From Pithys albifrons albifrons (taxonomy: Eukaryota; Chordata; Aves; Passeriformes; Thamnophilidae): a DNA stretch of 64,000 nucleotides. Position 1 is the stretch's first letter; each line of letters opens with the position of its first letter. Below, piece after piece: positions 11,601 to 23,600 of the stretch. The notes under the pieces were generated by a model, which was not told the origin of the DNA, did not search any database, and saw nothing but the letters and a program-made list of their open reading frames with translations. The position numbers and the translations under genes are program-made. The stretch is from the NCBI RefSeq assembly GCF_047495875.1, contig NC_092465.1:922501-986500 (forward strand). Direction: 5' to 3'.

Positions 11601-14600
11601 AACAAAGAACAGACACTATATAAATATATAAATATATAGTGTCTGTTCTTCATTTTATATATAAATATTTGATCATATAAAAATATATTTATATGCATAT
11701 ATATAAATACATAATAATAAAGTGTGACCCAGGGAAAGGGAAAAACAGGCATAGAAAAAAACCTGGAACTTCCCAAAGGAAAGAGCTTAAGGAGATGTTT
11801 CACAGAGCCACAAGCTGCTCAAGAACCTGCTCTGGAACCTGCCCATCCCAAGAACAGACTCAAAGAATGTGATGTAGTTTTTCCACATACCTCAGCTTCA
11901 ATATAGGGGAATTCAGACACGAGACGTTTCCCAACAATAGGCCACCTCTTTCCTGTCACCTGGGCTATTTTGGCCACCTCAAAAGCCTTGTCTCCATAGG
12001 TGGAAGCCAAGTGTTGAGCCACCTGTGGAAAGGAAAACAAACCCTGTGTACTCTGAAAGCATCAAATACTCACATTTGCCTTGTCCATTCCCTCCCAACC
12101 AATAACAAACTGGCTGCAAAGGGTGTCAGATGGCGACTGTGTGGGAGGAAACTGCTGTGGATGGGCTGGACCAGCACTGCCCCATCCTGTGTCTGTATCA
12201 CTGGGGCTGATAACACCCCAGATCTTCTGCCATGCTGTGATCATGGCTCATCTATAGCTTTGGGGGCTCCAAGGGAGACAGACCCCAGCATTTTAAAGCA
12301 GGAAACAGTCAGGATTGGAAGGAAAGAAAAAGGGATGATGAAGAACAACTGCTAGAATTTATTTGTGTTAAAACCATCTTTGCCTCAGCCAGACAACAAG
12401 CTCTAATCAGGCTCACCAGACTTTTGTCCAGATTTTGCTGGTGTTAGAATTAGAGGAAAACAAAACATCAGAGCATCACCAGAACCCACTACTCACCTCA
12501 CTTTCCAGTCCATAGTCTTGGACCAGCCTAATGTAGAGCGTGGGGCTCCAGTCCCGAGCCCCTTCCAGCCGCAGCCCCATGGTTTTACTGGAACCTGCCT
12601 TCAGGTTGTGCTCCTGAACGGCTGCATCGATGGTGTCCCGTGCCATGGCACGGTAGGTTGTCCATTTCCCTCCTGTGGGAACACACATGCACCTCTTTAT
12701 TTGGGGAAAGCAGGAAGAATGCAAAGTTGCTGTGTACTATGTATGTATATATATTATATATCACAGGAGTCTTGCCAGTCATGATGCCACTGACAGATCG
12801 GTTTCCAGTTACAGGAACTGTGGGGTTATCCTGCAACAAGATTTTTGAACCAAGTGCCCTGGGGAAGCCCAGCAGAGCCCCAGTGCAGTACCTGTGATGG
12901 GCACTGTGACCTGCAGTGCCCAGAGCCCTTGCAGTACCTGCGATGGTGACGAGGCCGCTGTCGCTGATGGTGACGACGTGGTTGCGTGAGATGGACTGAG
13001 TGTCCTTGGAGTTGGGGTCTGTGACCAGCGGCCGGATCCCGCTCCACGCTGCCAGCACGTCTCCTCTTCTCACTGTGCAGAGATCAGGCACAGTCAGCCC
13101 AGAACTGAGGGGTGCTTGGCTCCCACCCCTCATGGGCTCTGGGCATTCCCAAGGGGTGCACCACACCGTGCTCAGTGACTCCCAAAGCTGGGGGACACTC
13201 CAAAGTCAGGGAATAAGCTGGGCTATGGAATTACAGAATCATTGAATTCCTGAGGCTGGAAAAGCCCTCCAAGGCCATGGAGTCCAACCTGTGCCCAATG
13301 CCCAAACTGTCACCCAGTTTGGAGGCACTGAGTGCCATGTCCAGTCTTACCTTGGACACCTCCAGGGCTGGGCACTCCAAACCTCCCTGGGCAGCCCCTG
13401 CCAGTGCCTGCCCACCCTTTCCATGCAGCAATTCCTGCTCTGTGCCCCCTGCCCTGCCCTGGCCCAGCCTGAGGCCGTGCCCTCTGCTCCTGTCCCTGTG
13501 CCCTGGAGCAGAGCCCGACCCCCTGTCCCGGCTCCCCCCTCCTGGCAGGGATTGCAGAGCCAGAAGGTGCCCCCTGAGCCTCCTTTGCTCCAGAAAATTA
13601 AACTCAGAACTGGTAATAATCTCCAGCCCAAAGCAAAGTCAGACAGACAGGTTTGTTTGTTATACTGGTTAAAAATCCAACAGAACAAAGACATCCTGGA
13701 AATGGATCAACCCAGGGAGATTTAACTGTCAAACTCATGCACCAACCCAAGAAAACCCCAAACTGAAAGAACAAACCTACAGCACCAAGTCCTCTCCCTG
13801 TCTCCCTGTGCTGACAGGACAGTCCTTATATTACATTTTAAAAGCCAAAATAAAGTTTGTTCCATGAGTACAACATTTTCTTTTAGGACTCCCCAGCTTT
13901 TTCTCTAGCTTGTAGGTTATTTTTCCAAGATTTCCTCTTGACAAGTCATTTTTATCCACAGCCCTCACCCTTAGTCCAGTTACTGACTTGCTTTGTACTG
14001 AAGTCTTTGGAACATGGTTTTAATACAACTTTCAAATAAACGATAATTGAAAAATCACTAAAAGGGTGTAAAAAACATCCCCCAAAGAACATGGAATAGA
14101 TTTCCAAAATCAATGGTGCTCTGCCAGCATGTTTAACCTGCCAAAATGAAGCGTTAATCACAGGAATAAGATCCCATACTACGTTTATAAACTAATGAAA
14201 CTAGAGGAAGCAGCACGCGTGACGCTGTAATTAAGCAGCTGGAAGGTGTCCAAGCCTGTGGAAGTTGATAACCCTGGCTCTGGTTCTGGCAGCACAGGCA
14301 GGGCTGTGCAGGCTTGATATGGGCAGAGCAGTTGTTGTTTCAGTACCAGCCATCTATAAACACAGTAATTGCAGGGGTGAAAAACACTGAGTGTCCAGGT
14401 GGGCTGGAGTCAGAGGGATTGAACACTGCAGGATGCACTGCTGGAAAACACCTGTGAAATCATGGAAAGGCTTGGGTTGGGAGGGGCACTAAAGTCCATC
14501 TCCTTCCATGCCCTGCCATGGTCAGGGACACCTTCCACTAACCCAGGTTGCTCCAAGCCCTGTCCAACCTGGCCTTGGATACTTCCAGGGATCCAGGGGC

Positions 14601-17600
14601 AGCCACAGCTTCTCTGCCCAACCTGTGCCACCCTCCCAGCCAGGAATTTCACCCTAATATCTAATCTAATCTCTGTTCTACTCACATTCTCAACTCCTTG
14701 CCTGGCCTCCTGCACTTCCAACACCAAATGCTGCTCAAGAAACTCAAGAGGACATTCCCTGAAGATTCTTTCATAACTTCATACAGCATGGAGACATCAA
14801 TTCTCCACCTCAGGAAACAAGGAATCCAAGAATTCCCCATCTCCACACAAGCAAGTTCTCTGAAATCTAAGGATGTTGCAATGCTCCTGACTGAGTGTTT
14901 TTCAGATTTATTTTAATGCTGCTACTGCAGCAGAAACACAGCAGTGCTCCACAGAGGATGGCAGAGCACTGGAACCAGCTGCCCAGGGAGGGTGTGGAGT
15001 CTCCCTCCCTGGAGACATTCTAAGCCAGTGGGATGCATTCCTGTGTCACCTTCTCCAGGTGACCCTTCCGTGGCAGGGGGGTTGGACTGGATGATCTCCA
15101 GAGGTCCCTTCCAACCCCAGCTATTCTGTGATTGTGTGATATCAGCTGATTTCCACTTAAATAGTCCAAGGAGTGAGTGCAGGTGTGTGTGGAAAAGCAT
15201 CACTGTACAGCTCTGAAACACAGCTCATGCTGCCACTACACCCTTTAGTTCTGGATACCCAGATCTCAAGAACCACAGTTGTCAGTCACAGAAAAACTTC
15301 AGGAAGCAGCACTTGCCCAGAATGGAATACCCAGATTCCTCAGCACCTTTCCAGGGAAAAGAGCCCTCCCGGGTTTACCTTCCACGTCGGCGCCCAGGTA
15401 GTTGCGCACTTCGCTCAGGATGAAGTTGATGTCCTCCTCCGTGGGGATGGGGTGGGAGGTGACATCAGTGGGGCTGTCCGTGGTCCCTGCGATCGTCATC
15501 TTCTCCCAGGGCAGGAAGAAAATCACCCTGCCATCACTGGTGTCTGGGTCCAGCAGCCCCATGTTGTCAGGGCTGAAAGAAAGGAGGGACACGGTTCCCA
15601 ACAGGGCGGGAGCTCTGGGGGTGCTGTTCCTGCACACGTGGGACCCCAGGGAAATGTGGGAACAGAGCCTTTGTTCTTAGGCCAAATGACTTATTAAATA
15701 AATAAATAACAGATTTCATGTGAGGCCAAGACCTGACCTTCAACAGCAGTCCCAGCAGTTTGGGGAAACAGGGCCCTTGGATGTGATGCTCAGCAATTAC
15801 TCCAATTCCTAAGAGGGTGAGCAAATCACAACCTTAAGTGGAGCAATCCTGCCTTTGGCCTCTCCCATCTCTGTTCACTTGGGAAAACCTTTGTATTGGA
15901 ATTTCAAATATGAACAATTGGAAATATTAAACTCACAATTACTTGAAATGCCTCATGGAATGAACAACTGCTTTTAATTCCAAAAATGGGCAATCCTTTG
16001 TATTATGCCACAAGGGGAAGGGAAGGCTGAAACAGAACAAGCATTCCCAGACTGGGTTGGGTGGGAAGGGACCTTAAAAACCATCCAGTCCCACCCCCTG
16101 CCATGGACAGGGACACCTTTCACTATCCCAGGTTTCTCCAAGTCTTGTCCAGCCTGGCCTTGGACACTTCCAGGGATCCAGGGGCAGCCACAGCTTCTCT
16201 GCCCACCCTGTGCCAGGGCCTGCCTGCCCTCCCAGGGAGGAATTTCTCCCTAATCTATTCAAATGGAAGAAAGAAGAACAGAACCCTGGTTCTGTTTTGA
16301 TGTGTCTAAGTGCAGAACAAGAAATATTAAAGATTAGATATTATTAACCTGAGCTGTCAATTATTTGCACCTTAAGCAGAGGGCAAAATTAAAGACATAC
16401 AAAATCCCAGTGACTCCAACCTGTCTCCCCAGGAAATGTTGTGGCAACTCAGAGAAAAAGGAGAGAAAAGAGGAGAAATGAGGATATTTAAGGAGTCCTT
16501 CCAGTGACACTAAGCCTTAGTCCATCACCACCTACCACTTCAACAGGAAGGAACACCCACAGACTCCCAGTTCTGAATGGGAAACTGTGCTATGAGGAAA
16601 AAAAGCAAAAGAGACACCAACATGATGCTGCTACTCAGAGATCTTTCACTAGTTCTGCCAGTGCTACAACAGAATGGTTTGATACAAGGAAGAAAAATTC
16701 CTTTGGACAGGAAATTTTAATTTATGTATCAGTGGTTTCTGGTGTGATGTAAAATAAAATTCACAGGTACAAACCCATCTACCTCCTCATGGCTTATTGA
16801 AGTTCTGCTTGTATTTCTGAAAATGAAAGGCTTTTATAAACACTTTAAAATAAACAGCTTTTATAGAGAAAAACACTAAACTCCCCCTTTTTTTGTTAAT
16901 TTTTATTTTAAGGGCAGATCCTGACTTTCATTTCAGGTGCTGCAAGTCCCTATAAAAACACCTGCAGTTGGGTAAGGGGTCCCCAGGCTGTGCACCTGCT
17001 CCTGGGAACAGGAGGAGGATAAGGAGGATACAGGGAGCCTGTGGAAGGAGCACAGGAGATGGAGATTTAGGTGGCAATGAGGAACTTTAGAGAATAATTC
17101 AATGGACCCAAACAATTCCTAACAGCCTCTGAAGACAAAGACCTGCCTGGGTGAGAGCTACTGATTCAAGCTGAATCGATGAATGCTCCATTTTTAGGAA
17201 GCCTGAACTAATTACTGGAGGGAAGTTTGCAATATCTGGCAAGGCTGGAAGAGAAGCTGAGAATTTCATACCTAGCATGTATATTAGAACCTTTTTTAGC
17301 TGATATTTAAAGACAGCTTAGGACTACAGAAGGAGAGGTACAATCTAATAGGGGAAGTCAACACAGGTTTGGGAAAAGTAAATCACCTCAGACAAATGAT
17401 TACTTTTTAAAATGAAAAAGCTGTTGATTTAGAGACAGAGGAAATCAGAGATTTAATATACAGTATCAGAATTCAGGGACTTCATAGACACTTTCTTAAA
17501 AGTATGGGGTGTTTTCTTATGTGATTTCGTAAAAACTGTTAAAAATAAGGAAGAGAAACAAGCAGAGACTTCTAACTAAGTTTTCCCACAGCACCTCTGA

Positions 17601-20600
17601 ACTGAAGTGTTTTTAGATTACACAGCAAGTGCTGAGGAAGGATGAAAGTCTTCCATGTGCCAATTACTTACTGAATTACTGATACCAGCTTTGCTGGGAG
17701 GATCTCTCTCTCCATGCCCATGGCAGGGCTTGTTCCAGCTTATTTAAATAACTGAAGAGCCACCCAAACAAATGCAAAATAAGGTGTTTTGCATCAAAAA
17801 GCATCATCTTAACACCCAAACACTGGCCTTTGGGAAGCCACTGGAGTCATGCTGCTGCACACCAGGAATACCTGTGAAACAACAGGGTTTGCTAAGGCAG
17901 GAACTCCTACGATTCCAAAATGGAGGGGAGAAGGGGGTATGAGCCCCGTCAGCCACGGTGAGTTTCTCTTTAAAGGGCAAGTTCAGGATTGCAAACTCTA
18001 ATATGAAGCATTGAAGAAATCCTTTCGTACAGAAATGTAGAGAGAGACGGTCTGGGGGATACACAGAAGGTCCACACTCATCTCCAGCTGAAGCAGCATT
18101 TGACCAAAGCACCACAAATGCATTTAAAGAACAAAAAAGTCACTTTCCACAGAGCAGAACTGAGTGAACAGAAAAGTTTATCTGGAATCCGAAATGCAGA
18201 GCAGAGAGGAAAATTCAAGAAAGACTGAAAACATCTGAAATTGGTCAGAAGGGAGAGCAAAAAGCAGAGTATTCACAGACACATTCCAGGCTGGAAGCCT
18301 AATTAATGAGGGGAGGAATTCTGGGACTATTAATGAAACACATCAATGAGCAAGAGACCCATGGGAAGTGAATGCATTAGGTTAACATTAGGTTAACATT
18401 AGTTTTACAAAATCTTAATTATGTTTATAACTAAAAACCTCTGAATTTTTAACATTTAATTTTTGTGAGTATGGGTAAAAATTCTGTAAAACATTCAGCA
18501 TGGGGCACATGGACACAGTGAAATGCCAACCCTCCTGTGCTGAGCAGCGTTCCCTGGCATCAGGAGAAGACCTGATACAACTAAGATTAAATCCCACGAG
18601 TATTTTCTAATCAGCAGACAGTTCCCTGCTTTCAGCTATCCCACTCCAAGGAAATTCAGTGCAGTTTTCTCTAATCAGCTGTGCTGTGGGGGCAGCGTGT
18701 GGGCACAGACTATTTTCCAAGGAAAGTAATGCCCACATGCTGACATACACCGGGGAACACGGAGAACAAGAATTCTCCACATTTCCAATTAAAACTATTG
18801 GGTTGTTACAGAATAAATAAATGTATATCAAGCCATTTTCTACTTTCAGTTTACAAAGTGAGTCCAAGTTTTAAAGCTTTCCATGTTTTTGTGCAGGGCC
18901 ATAAAGCCAATCGCACACATCCTCCTCCTGGCATATGAGGAAACTGGGATTACAGCCCATTTCTACACATTTTTAGTACTTTAAAGCAGCTATCAGGTCA
19001 TTTTCCCATTTTTCATGGGGAAAGATACAGAAAAACCAGAAGAGAGTGCAGGGATGATTTTACACCAGGCCAAAAATGCCTCCATTTGAGTCTGTGGTCA
19101 TGTCCTGTTGGGACAGCTCCAGCAGAACACCCCGTTGTGCCCTGGAAGGCTGAATTCCCATTCCAAGGAGCACGATGGTGCTGTGGAAGGCATTACTGCA
19201 AGGGCTCTGTATCAACAGAACTGGGCTAAGTCCATAAAGCAGAATTTCCATTAGGATGCTAATGACTTCAGGAACCAAAGGTAATATTTGAGTTCCAACT
19301 GACAAGGCTGACTTGGGAGAAGGGGATTTGGCTTTGCACAGCAAATAGGGAGGGAAGCAGGAGACTGCAGGGAGCAGAGTGCCATGGGAAGGTCTCCTGG
19401 AATGAGGGAGGCCGAGGGGGGGCACATCCTGACCATGAACACCCCCATGGGTGAGTGGGGGGTTTGTGGCCACAGCAGTGCCAGAATGTAATAGTGTTAC
19501 TCTGAACTGCTTCTACTGCCTGTGATATTACCCATTATTACTTATTATATTGCCCATTATATCATTTATTCTGTACTTCTGCATTCCTGTTTATGCTAAG
19601 CTGTACCCTGACAGTGTCATTGCACAGGGAGTTTCATATTTATAGGCAGGGTGTGAAACGAGATGATATTTAAGATCCCTTCCAACTCAAACTATTCTGT
19701 GATTCCATGATTTAACAGGAGAAGGAGATTCCATATGAAGGTGCAACCTGGCTGTGAGGTTTTACATGCTGCTTGTTTTCCTAAGGAGGTGACCAAGCAG
19801 GCAGCACACACAACTCAAAGGCATTATTGAAATTGGAGCTTTCACATGTCTGGTGATGCTCTGCCTAAACGCCTTCTGCTTCAGCGGGAGTCCTGCCTTG
19901 GGGAGCTTTAACTAAGAACTACAAGACTTCAATATTTTCTGAATAGATGAAATTGTTCTTCTCCTCGGCACAGTGCCAGAATCCTCTTTAAAAAACACAA
20001 ATAAAAATCAAAACCAACCTGTGCATCCCAAAGTGCTGTAAAACCCACCAAGGCGTCTCCACGAGCTTATTTATTCCCCAGCAGAGACTGTTACAAATGG
20101 TGCTACAAACGGTGCAGGCTCCGAGCACGTTACCTGTAATAACCAGGCATCACGATGTGCACTCCTGCACTGGGCTGACAGATGTTGGGCACTTCCTCAT
20201 CATCCATTTTGCGCACGGAGTCTGTGAAAGGTCCCGTAGCATTGATAACACACTTGGCTCTGACATCGAATTCCTTCCCTGTGAAAGAAAACAGTATCAA
20301 TCACAGACACCATTTGTTTCCTGCTCGCTGATGCTCTCTGGTATTAATCTCTCTATGAACTCAACCTACTGTAAAGTGTATCCTGCATGTCTGAACACAA
20401 CAGCTGGCGTGGGCTCTAAAAATTAACAAAGTGTTCACCTAACACCAGATTTGAAAGAGAATGTTTAAGAGTGAAATTCCAGGTTATCTGTGAGGGCAGA
20501 CGAGGTGGAAGCTGCTCAGCTGAAATCTGCCTCTCAAGAAGAGAGACTTCAGTCTCACCCCACAGACTCAGTAAATGGGATTATGACTGTACAGCACGGA

Positions 20601-23600
20601 GCCTTTTACAATGTCATCTTCACTTGACAGAAGGGTTTCGATGCAAAGCTCCGTCTGCCCTGCCAAAACACCGGGATTTGAGTGAGAAACGTGACAGAAG
20701 CTCGAGCTGAGTGACACTAATGGCACGGCCTGGGAAGATGTCTCTGTTGTGGTTCGCTGACGTTCATGCGTGGTAGTGGCTGCGCTCCTCCCTGCCGAGG
20801 AGATGTGGCTGTGCCGGGGGGCTCGGTGTGTGCTGGGAGGGCTCGGTGTGTGCCGGGGGGCTCGGTGTGTTCCGAGGGGCTTGGTGTGTGCCGGGGGGCT
20901 TGGTGTGTGCCGAGGGGTTTGGTGTGTGCCAAGGGGCTCGGTGTGTGCCAGGAGGACTCGGTGTGTACCGAGGGGTTTGGTGTGTGCCAAGGGGCCCGGT
21001 GTGTGCCAGGGGGCTCGGTGTGTGCTCAGGGGCTCGGTGTGTGCCGAGGGGCTTAGTGTGTGCCAGGGGGCTCGGCGTGTGTCAGGGTGGGCTTGGTGTG
21101 TGCTGGGGATCTTGGTGTGTGCCAGGAGGGCTCGGTGTGTGCTGAAGGGCTTGGTGTGTGCCAGGGGGCTTGGTGTGTGCAAGGAGAGCTCGGGGTGTGC
21201 CAAGGGGCTCGGTGTGTGCCGGGGGGCTTGGTGTGTGCCGAGGGGCTTTGCGTGTGCCAGGGGGCTTGGTGTGTGCCGAGGGGCTTGGTATGTGCCAAGG
21301 GGCTCAGTGTGTGTGCCAAGGGGCTCAGTGTGTGCCAGGGTGCTCAGTGTGTGCCGAGGGGCTCGGTGTGTGCCGGGGGGCTCGGTGTGTGCCGGGGGGC
21401 TCAGTGTGTGCTGAGGGGCTCGGTGTGTGCCAGGGGGCTCAGTGTGTGCCAGGGTGCTCGGTGTGTGCTGAGGGGCTCGGTGTGTGCCGGGGGGCTCGGT
21501 GTGTGCCGGGGGGCTCGGTGTGTGCCGGGGGTCCCACTCACCCGTGAGGACGTCCCTGCAGCGCACCCCGCACACGCGTGGCTTGCCGGTGGCCGGGTCT
21601 GTGGTCTTGAGCAGGCGTCGCACCTCGGTGTAATTGGCGGTGGCAGCGCCGTAGCGCGCGGCCGTGAGCGCGATGGCCAAGTTCATCCGCGCGTCGTTGT
21701 GCTGTCCTGCAGGGAGGCACCGCAAGGACACCCGTCACCCCCAGCGCCGCGGCCGCGTGTCACAACCCATCTGTCACGTCTGGGCCTGTCACATCCCATA
21801 GCCCGGATGGCTGCTCGCCCTCACGGGGGTGTTCGCAGCCTCAGCCCCTCGCCGGGGCTGCGTGGGCAGCGCCGTGTCCGGCTGGCGCCCCTCGGGCCTC
21901 TGCGTGCCCCGCCACACACACCCACCTCAAACTGAGGATTCTCATCCCTTCCCCTGCATTTAGCAGCAGGCAAACCGCTTCTTTCTCCCCCTTTTCCTCT
22001 GTAATCCTGCTGTAACTCTGTACCTGTATCTGAGAATCCTGTTGACAATCCACCTGCCATCAACCAACAACTCTGATCACCAAGTGACCACACAACACTC
22101 AACACCCAAAAACATTCTTTCACAGACAGTGTCAAATTTAACTGGTTTTTGTTTGTTTTGGACTTTTTTTGCACATTCCTTTTAGCTTCCCAACATACAA
22201 CATAAAAGCAGCAAAAAAAAAGAGAAATAAGTGGACAAGAATTAATGAAGGATTCTTAACATATATCATTAAAGATTTATTACTGAAATTCCCTCGTTAA
22301 AGAAAACCAAGAGAGAGGCGGAGGGACCACGAGGGAAAGATGATTAATTACTCTGAAATACTGGCTTCACCTGAGACTTTTCCTATTTATTATTGTGCTG
22401 AAGTTGGGGGCCTGGATGCTGGCTGGAAAGAATTACTATACATTGAAGGGGCCAGGCTCTGTGTGTCCTGAATAATTAATTTCTGAGCAGGCTAAACTTC
22501 CTGAGGTATGGTCCACTTCCCCACCTGTTCGGACCACTCCTATCACAGATGATACTGATAAAGTGATAAATTTGTAATAGATACTGTAGTTGATTTATGT
22601 TGCCAGCATGCCCAACGTTTAGTATAAATGGTTTATGTAAAGTTTGGTCCTTCGGATTCTGCCTGCACCATCTCCAAGCCCTGCACAAATCATCTGTTCC
22701 CAGCTAAAAGGGCAAAGTTATAAAGATGGGATCAATGGCCTTGCAGGCGCCACCTCCCCTCCCCAAAGCCCTCATTCCAACCCAGCCCAGGCCCTGCAGC
22801 ACAATCTGTCTTCAGCTATGAGAAAAAAAGTTACACCAAGTGTACAGAAACGGCAGCGTGATAAAGCACCGATGAAGAAACAAACAGTAACTCCAATTCC
22901 ACTCAGCAAACAATGCCTGGAATCAGCTGCAAAAAAGAACAGCAAAACGACTGAGCAAGATGTCAGGAAAAGTTGGGGACGCTCCATCACACGAGATGCA
23001 GGAGGGGGAACAACCTTCGGTCAGAGGTGGTAGGCAAAGCATTCCATAAATGGACCAGCATTGCTGCTGCTGTGGTGGCAGGGAGGGAGAGATGACCTTA
23101 TGAGGTTCACCTCAAACCTTCCCAGTTTAAGGCAGAGTTGAGTGAAGGTACAGCTCGTGTGGAGAGGGAGCACTGCGTGGAAAAGGGACAAAGGACAGCG
23201 ACAAGCTGTGGTACAGCAGCTGCTTCCACAAAATGACCTATATTCCAAAGGAATATGGTGCTCAAGGAATGACTGGGTGTGGCATTCAGTGCTCAGGTCT
23301 AGTTGAGAAGGTGGTGATCCAGGAAACGCTCCTCTAGCCCAAAGTCGAGGGCCTTCAGGAGCACAGTGTCCTGGAGACATCCCCCCTTGTGGTGGTGCTG
23401 GGTTTGGGGCCTGCCTGACCCACAGGCACCATAGGGCTCAGCTGTGCAGGGCCAGGCAGCAGGGACACCACCCTCAACATGGGTCACCTGTAAATCCAGC
23501 CCTGACACACCACTGGCACATGGGGGGATTTATGCTCCTGCCACAGCAAGACCTGGGGGCAGGAGGGTTTCCTCAGGGACTTCCTGATGCTCCTTCAGTC

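Larger units (their letters stand above)
13073..15378 (-). other. GPD2: GPD2 intron 9
   Basis: Holds three CR1 fragments (13225-13600, 14458-14690, 14932-15145). Nothing else is recognised. Confidence 0.8.
15573..20133 (-). other. GPD2: GPD2 intron 8
   Basis: Two CR1 remnants (16045-16258, 19645-19715). The stretch 16260-19640 has no repeat or exon that I recognise. Confidence 0.75.

Noticed and set aside
11206..11616. 136-codon frame with [18 protein letters not shown] as a functional reverse transcriptase
   Set aside because: Only the far C-terminal part of CR1 ORF2 is present and the element is 5'-truncated; it cannot be autonomous.
20568..21935. Open frames of 387, 291 and 214 codons over the intron-7 array as cysteine-rich or P/T/H-rich proteins
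   Set aside because: Produced by the 19-bp repeat, whose unit lacks stops in several frames on both strands. Only the part overlapping GPD2 exon 7 is coding.
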